From contig JABMQY010000054.1 in assembly GCA_013202975.1 (NCBI GenBank), forward strand, positions 1-55,735: a DNA stretch of 55,735 nucleotides, given 5' to 3'. Below, piece by piece: positions 1 through 8,002 of the stretch; the stretch's first letter is position 1; the number at the start of each line of letters is the position of its first letter. A model generated the notes under the pieces. It had not been told where the DNA came from and did not search any database. It was given only the letters and a program-made list of their open reading frames with translations. The position numbers and the translations under genes are program-made. The stretch comes from Candidatus Saganbacteria bacterium. Lineage in GTDB: Bacteria; Margulisbacteria; WOR-1; XYC2-FULL-46-14.

Positions 1-45
1 ATTTTCTTTGTACCATCACGAAATTGATTTGTGGATAGACTTTTT

Positions 46-71
46 CCTAACCCCTAACCCCTAACCCCTAA
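46..71. repeat. CCCCTAA heptanucleotide tandem repeat
   Basis: Three complete CCCCTAA units preceded by a partial one lie directly upstream of the first promoter. Similar degenerate CCTATAACC and TAGGGAATAGG tracts occur at 1566-1594 and 21581-21608, so short C/T/A-rich heptamer-like repeats are a recurring intergenic feature here. No function is evident. Confidence 0.8.
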
Positions 72-77
72 AAAAGG

Positions 78-113
78 TGAAATTTCCCATTTTTCTTCAC
101 GATATATATATAT
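78..113 (+). promoter_or_regulatory. sigma-28-like promoter motif 1
   Basis: TGAAATTT at 78-85, 14-base spacer, then CGATATATATA from 100. It is one of six sites in the first 15.8 kb with identical spacing. The layout recalls the FliA/SigD promoter (TAAAGTTT, then CCGATAA), with the spacer one base longer. It sits about 27 bases ahead of the 6-phosphogluconate dehydrogenase-like gene, which also has a good ribosome binding site, GAGGTGA. Confidence 0.7.
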
Positions 114-126
114 AGAGGTGATTTAT

Positions 127-1515
127 ATGCAAACGCAAAGAGTAGGTTTAGGATTATTGGGTTTTGGAAGAATGGGGGAGGGGATTGCAAATCGTTGTAT
201 TAGAAATGGTGTTAAGGTTGTAGCTTATGATCCCGGTAAAATTCAATCCGGAGAATTACAGCCAAAAGAGGGTTTGTCGGTTGCTTCCTCAGTTCAAGAA
301 TTAGTACAGCAATTACCAGCGGGTCAGCCAAGAATTGCCTGGGTAATGGTTCCGGCAGGAGAGATTACCAATAATGCAGTTGCCGGATTAGAGCAGGCAA
401 TGGATCCAGGGGATATCATAATTGAGGGTGGAAATTCAAAATGGCTTGAAACAGAAAAACTTGCTTTGGCATTGGCCGATACTGGCGTCAATTTCTTATC
501 TTCTGGTACTTCTGGAGGGGTAGAGGGCGAGCAGGTAGGTTATTGTCTTATGTTAGGTGGAAAGCGATCTGTTTTTGAACAGGTTGATAGCTTAGGAATC
601 TTTTCTTCAATTGCAGCGCCAAATGGATATGCCCATGTTTCTGAATTTCCAGAAGGGGCGGATTTAGTAAAGTCTAATCACAATGGAATCGAGTATGTTG
701 AAGAGAGCGCTTTGGGTGAAGCTTTTTCTGTTTTATATTATTTGTTCAATAAAAATTTACCTCGCTTAGCTGATCTTGCAGGAGTTTGGTCTAATGATCC
801 AGTTGCTGGTGGTTATTTAGTAGAGTTGGCACAAAGGGCTTTTCAAGATCAAAAGCACTTTAAAACAATTGGAGCAAAGATTGGAGGGGGGGCCACCGGA
901 AATTGGACCAAAGAATCCGCTAAAAAGGCAAATATTGCTTCTCCAGTGCTTTTGATATCAAGTTTGCTGCAAAGAGAATTGTCTAGCATGGAGGATGATT
1001 ATTTTAGAAACAGGGTTGTTTCTGCTTTGCGCTGGCAGTTTGGACGGCACCCTTATGAAGAGCGTTTAGTAAAAGATACTGCTCCAGAAGTTTCCTATGT
1101 TGAGGAAGAGATTGAGTTAATGAAAATTAGAAATGCCTGTTTGGCGGCAAGGGCTTATGCTATAGCAGAAGGGTTAACTATCTTGAATGCATATAGAGAT
1201 CGCTATCAGCTTGATTTAGCTCAAATTACTAAACTTTGGGGACATGGTTCAATTATCAGAAGTGCCTTAATGCAGAAATTTGCAGATGTTTTGGAAGAGG
1301 ATGGAAAATTAGAACTTGACGCAGATATTGTTGAACCAAAGCTTGAATCCTTGTCTTCAGATCTTTTCTATTTCTTGCGTATTAATTTCCCAGAGTTAGA
1401 ACTTGGCGAAATTCAGAATTTCATTCATAACTTCTCTCACGTGAACATTTCAACTTGCAGGGGTGGGTTTGCTTATTTGCTGATCTCTTCGGTTTTTGGG
1501 AAGATAGAGCTGTAA
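127..1515 (+). CDS. 6-phosphogluconate dehydrogenase-like protein
   Basis: Predicted NAD(P)-dependent oxidative decarboxylase of the 6-phosphogluconate dehydrogenase/3-hydroxyacid dehydrogenase family, which yields ribulose 5-phosphate and CO2. The N-terminus has a Rossmann motif, GLLGFGRMG. The substrate motif SGTSGGVEG and the catalytic block KSNHNGIEY (Lys and His of the family) are present, followed by a helical C-terminal domain containing GGGATGNWTKES. At 462 residues the length matches the family. I start at ATG 127 because GAGGTGAT is well placed for it; a GTG at 118 in the same frame overlaps that site. It is the only gene behind promoter motif 1. A pentulose epimerase-like gene 5.6 kb downstream would use its product. 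The C-terminal motif that closes the active site in canonical Gnd is not obvious, so the exact substrate is uncertain. Confidence 0.85.
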   Translation: MQTQRVGLGLLGFGRMGEGIANRCIRNGVKVVAYDPGKIQSGELQPKEGLSVASSVQELVQQLPAGQPRIAWVMVPAGEITNNAVAGLEQAMDPGDIIIEGGNSKWLETEKLALALADTGVNFLSSGTSGGVEGEQVGYCLMLGGKRSVFEQVDSLGIFSSIAAPNGYAHVSEFPEGADLVKSNHNGIEYVEESALGEAFSVLYYLFNKNLPRLADLAGVWSNDPVAGGYLVELAQRAFQDQKHFKTIGAKIGGGATGNWTKESAKKANIASPVLLISSLLQRELSSMEDDYFRNRVVSALRWQFGRHPYEERLVKDTAPEVSYVEEEIELMKIRNACLAARAYAIAEGLTILNAYRDRYQLDLAQITKLWGHGSIIRSALMQKFADVLEEDGKLELDADIVEPKLESLSSDLFYFLRINFPELELGEIQNFIHNFSHVNISTCRGGFAYLLISSVFGKIEL

Positions 1516-1565
1516 GTAGAAGCTGGAAAAATAATCTTGAAGCTGGAAATCCCCGGTTTTCCTAT

Positions 1566-1594
1566 CCCCTATAACCTAAACCCTATAACCTAAA
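1566..1594. repeat. CCCTATAACCTAAA tandem repeat
   Basis: Two near-copies of a 14-base unit lie in the 119-base gap between the dehydrogenase and methyltransferase genes. The rest of that gap holds a repeated GAAGCTGGAAA (two copies) and promoter motif 2. No clear terminator is seen. Confidence 0.7.
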
Positions 1595-1600
1595 ACAAGC

Positions 1601-1632
1601 TGAAATTTTCTCCATAATATAGCGATAAAAAC
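1601..1632 (+). promoter_or_regulatory. sigma-28-like promoter motif 2
   Basis: TGAAATTT at 1601-1608, 14-base spacer, CGATAAAAAC from 1623. The ATG of the methyltransferase gene begins exactly 12 bases after the C of CGATA, so a normally placed transcription start would fall at or next to the ATG and give a leaderless message. The gene at 13535 has the same 12-base distance. Confidence 0.7.
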
Positions 1633-1634
1633 AC

Positions 1635-3161
1635 ATGAGAATAGCGCAAATGCAGCAATTTGCCCAGCTTTTTAAAAGAGGGGATATTGCCAGGGGTTTT
1701 AGCCAAAATGTTTTGGGTAAAACTGTACACGATACTTTAGCCTTCAGTGAATATGCCGGACGCTTTGTTAATCTTTTGGGTTTAAGAGGAAGTGAAGGTA
1801 ATTGTGCGGATGTTGGCTGTGGTCCGGGACATATTGGAATTGCTGTCTCGAACGAGATGGATGGTGGAAAAATGTTTCTCTTGGATCTTTCCTCTCAAAT
1901 GGTTGAATTGACAGAAGAAAATATTCAGGCGGGCGGGTGGAACAACAATGTTCGTCATGAAACCCTTGTTGCGGATGGTCAGGATATTAGGGAGGCCCTT
2001 GGTGGGATTGAGCTGGATGCGGTTTTTTCTCGCCACGTAGTTCAGTTTATGCAGGAGCCGCACCTCTTTTTTAGCGGAGCCTATAATCTCCTTAAGCCCT
2101 TTGGAAAAATGGCATTTAGTTTGATTGGGTTTTCGACTTTTAATTTTTCAGATAACAATCTCTCAAATAGTTTGTTGCAAAACCAGTTTCACGCACGACT
2201 GCTTTGGGCTGCTCTGCAGGAATTACCAGATATATTAAGCCAACTTCCATCTTCTGCAATTAATGATCTGATTTATCAGGGGATTCTTGTAAAGGAGTAC
2301 AACGGAATTTTTGTTTCTCCAAAAGCTATCCTTCCCAAAATGGATAAGATTAGTATGTTTGCCGAATTGAGAAAGGCCGGAATTCCACAAAGTGCAATTA
2401 CTTATCTTGTAATGGGAGAGATCCACACCGTTGGTTTTAAACGGTCTTTTTCTGAGCGAGTAGGGAGTATCCCGATTCCCGGGATCTGGAATATTTTTGA
2501 CCGGATGGATTATGCTTCTCGTGTACTTGCAGTAAAAAGAATTTATGAGCGGGCCTTTGGCCGCGATCTGAACCGGCCGATTTATACCGAAGATCCTCTA
2601 TTTGTAATTACCAAAGAGGCCCCCGGATTTGGCTCTTTTGTAGATATGGAACAGATGGAGTTTGCTCCGATCGGATTAGTTAGACCGGAGTCAACTGAGG
2701 TTGTAGAAGGTGTTTCTCAAATAAGAATTGTAAAGGAGAGTTTTGATCAGAGTTCCGAGCAAATAGCTGCACTTGCTCTGCAGTACGGTTATGACGCTTG
2801 GCGGGTCAGGGGTTTTGATATCCAGCATGCTTCGGCACATCTGGTTAATCCTCCCAAAGAATTTTTGCCAATGAATTTTGCAACTTTAATTATGCAGGGG
2901 AATAGATATACCTTTACCTCATCAGAAAAACCTTCTTTGGCGGATCAAGAGGCCAGAATAGTAACTCCCTATAGCATAGTTTTGGATAAAGGGGAGGGAT
3001 TGCCGCGCGAAGGGCAGCTTTTTTATGAGGGGCGGCCCCTTTCTGATTTTGAAAAATTCAGATTAATAGAAATAATGTTTGAGCCATCTCCCTGGTATTT
3101 TGCATTTAAGGATACACAGGGGAATCCGGTCCCAAAATATCTTATTGTAAACCCGTATTAA
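1635..3161 (+). CDS. SAM-dependent methyltransferase, probable N-terminal part of an interrupted methyltransferase-radical SAM protein
   Basis: Residues about 55-175 form a class I methyltransferase fold: motif I is ADVGCGPGHIGIA at 58-70, followed by the acidic strand FLLDLSSQMVE and a post-motif strand LDAVFSRHVVQFMQEP. Residues about 180-508 are unrecognised and end in PVPKYLIVNPY before TAA. The same reading frame continues past that stop as D-C-A-F-R-C-K-P-C, a CxxxCxxC radical SAM cluster motif, and runs into the next gene. The natural protein was therefore probably about 749 residues. There is no ribosome binding site, consistent with leaderless translation from promoter motif 2. Whether the stop is a mutation, an assembly error or is read through cannot be told. 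The methyl acceptor is unknown. Confidence 0.75.
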   Translation: MRIAQMQQFAQLFKRGDIARGFSQNVLGKTVHDTLAFSEYAGRFVNLLGLRGSEGNCADVGCGPGHIGIAVSNEMDGGKMFLLDLSSQMVELTEENIQAGGWNNNVRHETLVADGQDIREALGGIELDAVFSRHVVQFMQEPHLFFSGAYNLLKPFGKMAFSLIGFSTFNFSDNNLSNSLLQNQFHARLLWAALQELPDILSQLPSSAINDLIYQGILVKEYNGIFVSPKAILPKMDKISMFAELRKAGIPQSAITYLVMGEIHTVGFKRSFSERVGSIPIPGIWNIFDRMDYASRVLAVKRIYERAFGRDLNRPIYTEDPLFVITKEAPGFGSFVDMEQMEFAPIGLVRPESTEVVEGVSQIRIVKESFDQSSEQIAALALQYGYDAWRVRGFDIQHASAHLVNPPKEFLPMNFATLIMQGNRYTFTSSEKPSLADQEARIVTPYSIVLDKGEGLPREGQLFYEGRPLSDFEKFRLIEIMFEPSPWYFAFKDTQGNPVPKYLIVNPY

Positions 3162-3227
3162 GATTGTGCTTTTCGATGTAAGCCCTGTTCAAGAATTCCA
3201 TTCTTTTCTAATCCCAAACAAGGTTAT

Positions 3228-3884
3228 ATGAATAACACAGATCAGATAATTGCCGAAGTATTAAAAACTATTGAGGATCCAAACGAGGTTCACTTTATCA
3301 ATATGATTACCGGAAGTCAGGCGGATGAGCAGAAAGATTTTCAGATGTTTTCTGATATTATCAATCGATTCAGGCAATCGGGCTTTACTGGCGCCGAGTT
3401 CGGTCTTTATTCTCAGCATATTTCTGACCCTAAAATGATGCAGGCCCTCTCTGATTTAGGGGTAGTCACTTTTTGCGTAACAATGGAAATTACATCAGAT
3501 GAACAAAGGTCAAAGCTTTATGGGAGAAAGGGAAAGGGGAGAAGGTCTTTTAACGATTATATGGAGATGCTTAAAAAGGCTGAATCACTGTTTCCCTATG
3601 TAAGCATTAGTTTGGTTTTAGGGCATGAGGATTCAAGTGAGATGAAGGCCAATTTAGATCGTATGGCGGGGGATACCGGGGCATTTATTAATCACTTTAT
3701 TCCGCGCATCTTTTTACCTCGACAGCATGAGATCCTTCACCCTGAGGCGCTTGGTCGGGGATTGGCCTATTATGTTGAACTATGCCGCCATATAGAAGAT
3801 ATCAATGCAGGACGAAATACTTTTGGTAATTTTTTTGATGAGAGATTTAATATTAAAAAGTTTGAAGCGAGGTTTAGGTCTTAA
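3228..3884 (+). CDS. Radical SAM domain, C-terminal part lacking the Fe-S motif in its annotated frame
   Basis: As an independent ORF of 218 residues it looks like the second half of a radical SAM barrel: VTFCVTMEITSDEQRSKLYG, then SISLVLGHEDSSEMKANL, resembling the MEI.S...R...G and L.LGLED blocks of biotin-synthase-like enzymes. It has no cluster cysteines of its own. The 22 codons before its ATG, in frame, supply C-A-F-R-C-K-P-C (3165-3188), directly after the TAA that ends the methyltransferase ORF. I therefore read it as the C-terminal piece of one interrupted protein. An independent start at 3228 has only a weak AAGG site. The RNB nuclease gene begins one base after its stop, so the pieces are co-transcribed. 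Confidence 0.65.
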   Translation: MNNTDQIIAEVLKTIEDPNEVHFINMITGSQADEQKDFQMFSDIINRFRQSGFTGAEFGLYSQHISDPKMMQALSDLGVVTFCVTMEITSDEQRSKLYGRKGKGRRSFNDYMEMLKKAESLFPYVSISLVLGHEDSSEMKANLDRMAGDTGAFINHFIPRIFLPRQHEILHPEALGRGLAYYVELCRHIEDINAGRNTFGNFFDERFNIKKFEARFRS

Positions 3885-6800
3885 ATGCCAACCGTAGTAG
3901 GAAAATACGGAAAATTAGCATTTGGACCAAAAGGGATTGGCGTACTCGACAAGCATGGGATTAGACATACTTTTCACCCCCAGGTAGAAAAAGATGCTAC
4001 GGAAATCAGAATTCCCAAAGAACAAATACAGAGTCGTGATAAGGTTCGGGGCTATAGCATCGATTCTGCTGGAGCCGATGTGCGCGATGATGCAATTTGG
4101 GTTGAGCCGAATGAGCTAGGCTGGCGTGCCCTGGTCTCTATTGCCGATGTTACCGAATTATTCAAATTTGGTTCAATGATAGACATTGAGGCAAAAGAGC
4201 GAACTTCAAATATTTATCACTCCTATGATGTAATTCCCATGCTGCCGGATCCGTTGGCGGCTTTAGCCAGTCTGGAAGAGGGAGAAGAGCGGCTGACGAT
4301 TACAATGGATATGCAGTTTGATCACAATGGTAAATTAGTAAGCTATGAACCGCGCAAAACCTATTTAGAAAATGAAAGAGCGATGTCCTATCATGATGCC
4401 GATACAATTAGGACATCAGATGACAGCGATATTGGGACTAATGTTAATTCTGCACTTAATTTGGCCCTAAAACGTTTAGAGCATCGAGCTGAGCGAAGTT
4501 GTGTCTTTTTTGATCAAGAAAAGGGGCTCTATACCGGAGAGGATGGAATTGTTAAAAAGGTTCATGATTATGAGAAGTTCTTTCCGTTTTTAGTTGTGCA
4601 GGAGCTGGCAATTGCGGCTAACTGTGCAGCTGGTAGATTTATTAGTCAGCCCAGTGTTGCGGCAATCTATCGCTGCCTGGATGCCAAAGATGGGATTGCG
4701 GTTAATTTGCTTGGGACCGAGCGTTATCTTTTTAAGGAAGAATCTTTTACAGCTAGAGGGGCTATTTATTCACGTAATAATGTTGGACATCATTCGTTAG
4801 GATACTCTCGTTATGTTCATTTTACCTCTCCAATTAGAAGGTATGTTGACACAATTGTGCATAGAATATTAAAAGCGAGTATGGCGGGCAAATCTTTTAA
4901 TCCAGGATTAGATCCAATTGCAGAAAGATGTAGTTTTTACCCTGTTTATGCCAGACGAATGATTACCCAGGCCCGTTTAGAAGATGGACAGATAAAAGAA
5001 GAGGGGCTGGTCAAAATAGCTAAGAAGAGGTTTGGGTTTCTTTTGGATCGGGCCTTGCAATCAGAAGATGCTGATTTAGACCTTATACTGGATGCGCTAG
5101 AACAAAGGGAGATTACACCTCAAAATCTTTTGACGCTAATTACCTCTCATCAAAACGGTCGGGTAAATGAAATTTTGTCAGATTTTTTCTATATGTACAG
5201 AACAAAATTTGACTATGTAAGAATATTAAAAGTGATTGCCGGTGATATGGGATGGGACCCGCCTGCATTTATGACAAAGACAAACCGCTTTGGACGAGAT
5301 CCGGAATATGCTTATGTTATTTCTGTAAATGGCAAAGAATATGCTACTGATTATCCCAAGAGCAGTAAATTTGTTCCAAAAAACCAGGCTGCTTATCTGT
5401 TTTTAAAGGATTATTGTTCCGGTACCTTGGTTCGCTTTTCTGATCCGGGATTCAGGGTGTTTAAGAACAAGGTTAAATACTATGAGAAATTAGATTTTAA
5501 GCCCTTCATGCAGGCATTAAACCGAGCACTAAGAGATGATTCTGATGAATTAGACCAAATATTACTGGCGCTAAAAAGGAAAAAACTTAGCTCAGATAGG
5601 CTTTTGGTATTATTTAGATATAAAGATAACGTGAAAGCAAGAAAGCTTCTAATGGATCATTTTCAATCAATGCAAGAAGATATTTATTATGAAAGGCTAT
5701 TAAAGCAAGTTGCACAGAGGGAAAGAATTAGAAAGCTTAAGCTTGTAGCAAGGAAAAGTGGTGGAAAACAAGAAGGGTGTGAGTTTTGTTATATGGGAGT
5801 TGTTGAAGGGGCAGAGGTATGTAGTTCAAAGTGGAGCCGAGATGAAAAAAACAAGGAGAGAAGATCAGCTTATCGTTTTTTGCGAGATCTTTTACAAGAT
5901 AATCTTAAGTCATTTTCTCCTTTAGGGGGAAAGACAGTCGACTTAGAGACGGTAGTAGCGCGAGAAAGGTTGCAAAGAATAAAGGCGTCACAGTTTGAAG
6001 GGGAACTTAATGCTGCTATTAAATCAGGCTCAGAGGATCTAGATCTTCTACTTGAAGTAGCCCCCAAAAGTCTTTCTGAGAGGACCATTGCTCTGCTCAT
6101 TTTAAATATGGAGGATAAAAGTGAAAGGATTAAGCCGGTTTTAGACAGATTCTTTGAGTCATTTAAAAAGGGATTTTCATATGAAAGGGTTATGAATTGT
6201 ATGGCCTCCGAATTAAGATGGAGCCCGCCGGCATTAAATTCTAGAATGAATGGAGATGTCCGCGAATATCGTCTGGCGGTAACTGTTGATGGGGATTTTC
6301 TTAGCAGCGAAAATTATTCTGTAGTTTTTGAAAAGAAGAAGAAACGTGAAGCGGCGGCCTATGTCTTTTTAAAAGATTATTTGGAGGGGAAATTGAGAGT
6401 CTTTTTGCAGACTGAGTTGACCCAAGAGATTGGAGTAGAAAATGAACCCTTTGCTAGTGAGGGGAGTCTTGTTTTTCAAAAGATTCTTGCCGCTCTTTTA
6501 GAAGAAGAGCAGGAGGCTAAAGAGGATCCGATGGGATGGTTCAGGTTTTTTTGTGCTAAAAATACAAATTTTAATGCCCAAATTAGCTATAATGAAGATG
6601 CTGATGGCTGGAGGGTTATGATTACAACAGGGCCCGGAAAGCCAAGAAGGAGTTTTGTTGCAAAAGATCCGGATGCAACTGTTGCAGAAAAAAAGGTGGC
6701 TTTGAGCTTCTTTTCTTGGTATAAGCCGCATAAATTGGTTTCGAATATTTCAAAGCTTACACCTTCCGATTTGTTTTCTTTAGTTGGCAGGTTAAAAGAG

Positions 6801-7076
6801 GATCCGGCAGTTGTTTCTTTTGTATCAGCGTTTTTTAAGGAATTCAGGATTAGATTTAATTATTCTGTGGCCTTAGAGATATTGTCAGAACAAATGGGCT
6901 GGGGAGAGCCAAAATACTCTGATTCGCAGTGTAAATGTGAAATAGGAGGGAAGATAATGACTTCAAGATTAACGGCGGAAGATGACTCCCCGATTAGGGC
7001 GCAAAAGTTATCTGCCTATTATTTTATTATTGATTACCTGCGTGGTGATTTAACTGAAAAAGGAGTAAAACAATGA
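3885..7076 (+). CDS. RNB-family ribonuclease with about five tandem dsRBD-like repeats
   Basis: Predicted 3'-5' exoribonuclease of the RNase II/R family. Residues about 50-330 are the RNB domain: metal-site segment YSIDSAGADVRDDA (57-70) and the C-terminal signature FTSPIRRYVDTIVHR (313-327). Compared with E. coli RNase II, Asp60, Asp68 and Asp69 align with catalytic aspartates, but the fourth is displaced by one position (Asp65, with Val66 at the usual place). The flanking cold-shock and S1 RNA-binding domains of the family are absent. In their place residues 380-1063 contain a repeated module: a helical stretch ending FDYVRIL.../F.YERVM, then a dsRBD-like unit (W.PP, Y...V.V.G, K..AAY.FLKDYL) at about 447-510, 603-673, 769-836, 880-945 and 996-1055. 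The gene overlaps the next one by ATGA. Confidence 0.8.
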   Translation: MPTVVGKYGKLAFGPKGIGVLDKHGIRHTFHPQVEKDATEIRIPKEQIQSRDKVRGYSIDSAGADVRDDAIWVEPNELGWRALVSIADVTELFKFGSMIDIEAKERTSNIYHSYDVIPMLPDPLAALASLEEGEERLTITMDMQFDHNGKLVSYEPRKTYLENERAMSYHDADTIRTSDDSDIGTNVNSALNLALKRLEHRAERSCVFFDQEKGLYTGEDGIVKKVHDYEKFFPFLVVQELAIAANCAAGRFISQPSVAAIYRCLDAKDGIAVNLLGTERYLFKEESFTARGAIYSRNNVGHHSLGYSRYVHFTSPIRRYVDTIVHRILKASMAGKSFNPGLDPIAERCSFYPVYARRMITQARLEDGQIKEEGLVKIAKKRFGFLLDRALQSEDADLDLILDALEQREITPQNLLTLITSHQNGRVNEILSDFFYMYRTKFDYVRILKVIAGDMGWDPPAFMTKTNRFGRDPEYAYVISVNGKEYATDYPKSSKFVPKNQAAYLFLKDYCSGTLVRFSDPGFRVFKNKVKYYEKLDFKPFMQALNRALRDDSDELDQILLALKRKKLSSDRLLVLFRYKDNVKARKLLMDHFQSMQEDIYYERLLKQVAQRERIRKLKLVARKSGGKQEGCEFCYMGVVEGAEVCSSKWSRDEKNKERRSAYRFLRDLLQDNLKSFSPLGGKTVDLETVVARERLQRIKASQFEGELNAAIKSGSEDLDLLLEVAPKSLSERTIALLILNMEDKSERIKPVLDRFFESFKKGFSYERVMNCMASELRWSPPALNSRMNGDVREYRLAVTVDGDFLSSENYSVVFEKKKKREAAAYVFLKDYLEGKLRVFLQTELTQEIGVENEPFASEGSLVFQKILAALLEEEQEAKEDPMGWFRFFCAKNTNFNAQISYNEDADGWRVMITTGPGKPRRSFVAKDPDATVAEKKVALSFFSWYKPHKLVSNISKLTPSDLFSLVGRLKEDPAVVSFVSAFFKEFRIRFNYSVALEILSEQMGWGEPKYSDSQCKCEIGGKIMTSRLTAEDDSPIRAQKLSAYYFIIDYLRGDLTEKGVKQ

Positions 7077-7870
7077 ATATATCAAACGCATATACAAGTC
7101 GTCGATCCGGTCCCATTATTGCCCCTGCAATGGTTGTTAGAACCGATCAGTTTGCAAATGAAAGACGAACAAAATTTGCAAAATCTCCTGCCTATATCCA
7201 GGCAAAGGTGAGAGAGGCTGCCCATGTTCTTGCCCCGCATGTTTCTGCCCTTCACTTTGATATCAATTGCAGTAGCTATGTTAAAGGCCAGCCGCCAAAC
7301 GTCCAGGTCTTCACTCCCAAATTTCTGATGGGACTAAAACAAGAACTTGGCAGGGCAGGGCACGCTCCTCTTTTTGATATCCATATTCTGGGGCAGAACA
7401 TATTGATTTTTGCAGGGTTGTATCTAAAAGCTGCAGACCATATCTCTTTTGAAATGGAGGTAGTGGATCAGGATGCGCAGTCTTTTCGCAGAGTTCTAGC
7501 TATGCTTGCAAAAAATAGTGTTTCAGTAGGAGTGATTGGGAGCAGCTCCAGTTTGATCCAGGATTATTTTCCGTATTTGGATAATGTTGATATTTTAGGA
7601 ATAACTGCAGGAAAAACGGCAGGAAGAAGCGAGGGGCCAATTGACATAAGTTTTGCAGCCCAAAAAGCCAGGGCGTTGATAGAGAATGTCGGTTTTGCCG
7701 GCAGTATAATTTTTCAGATGGGGGTAACAGAAGATTCTATCCCCCAAATTGTTGATTCCGGAGCAAATATTTTGGTTTGTGGAACAAATATTTTTAAAGA
7801 AAGCAAAGAGACCTTTCGTGATGCTGCGGGGATTAAGGCTGCAATTCAAGGATTAGTTGAAATAAGGTGA
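7073..7870 (+). CDS. Ribulose-phosphate 3-epimerase-like TIM barrel protein, divergent
   Basis: The 265-residue protein follows the Rpe plan. SALHFDINCSSYV matches the LHFDVMDG strand with metal-binding His and Asp, FDIHI matches the DVHLM strand with the second metal His, VDILGITAG matches VLVMTVNPG, and DSGANILVCGTNIFKE matches the phosphate-binding end (AGA..lV.GSaiF). The usual VDGGI strand is replaced by IIFQMGV, so the metal-binding/catalytic Asp found there is missing. It may be an epimerase with altered chemistry or a non-metal relative. It overlaps the RNB gene by four bases (ATGA), so translation is probably coupled, and it is the last gene of the unit behind promoter motif 2. Its presence near a 6-phosphogluconate dehydrogenase-like gene suggests sugar-phosphate metabolism. 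Confidence 0.65.
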   Translation: MNISNAYTSRRSGPIIAPAMVVRTDQFANERRTKFAKSPAYIQAKVREAAHVLAPHVSALHFDINCSSYVKGQPPNVQVFTPKFLMGLKQELGRAGHAPLFDIHILGQNILIFAGLYLKAADHISFEMEVVDQDAQSFRRVLAMLAKNSVSVGVIGSSSSLIQDYFPYLDNVDILGITAGKTAGRSEGPIDISFAAQKARALIENVGFAGSIIFQMGVTEDSIPQIVDSGANILVCGTNIFKESKETFRDAAGIKAAIQGLVEIR

Positions 7871-7899
7871 AATTTCCTGTAAATATGCCAGATATATAT
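7868..7899 (+). promoter_or_regulatory. sigma-28-like promoter motif 3
   Basis: TGAAATTT at 7868-7875, overlapping the stop of the preceding gene, 14-base spacer, then AGATATATAT from 7890 (the C of CGATA is A here). It drives the small ORF at 7898 and the 1177-residue protein at 7989. Confidence 0.6.
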
Positions 7900-8002
7900 G
7901 AGTAATGGTGCGAAGGAACCGAGACGTTTAGTCTCAGGTTCCGAAGCTGAGCTTTATTCGAAAGAACCAAAGGTCCAGGGAGTAATAGATGAGCAAAGTT
8001 AG
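7898..8002 (+). CDS. Possible 34-residue leader ORF
   Basis: ATG at 7898 sits 8 bases after the start of the AGATATATAT element and opens a 34-codon frame rich in Glu, Ser and Lys. It runs through the hairpin at 7915-7942 and stops 14 bases inside the next gene, so it could be a leaderless leader ORF coupling translation to hairpin opening. No homolog is recognised, the 5' end may fall inside it, and it may simply be untranslated leader. Confidence 0.3.
   Translation: MSNGAKEPRRLVSGSEAELYSKEPKVQGVIDEQS
7915..7942 (+). promoter_or_regulatory. Leader hairpin upstream of the J-domain protein gene
   Basis: GGAACCGAGAC, loop GTTTA, then GTCTC-A-GGTTCC forms an 11-bp stem with one bulged A. No U-tract follows, so it is not an intrinsic terminator. 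It lies 47 bases before the ATG at 7989, a good place for an RNA-level control element or a binding site for a protein or small RNA. Confidence 0.6.

Noticed and set aside
3159-3161. Selenocysteine or pyrrolysine recoding at the methyltransferase/radical SAM junction
   Set aside because: The stop is TAA, while selenocysteine uses TGA and pyrrolysine TAG.
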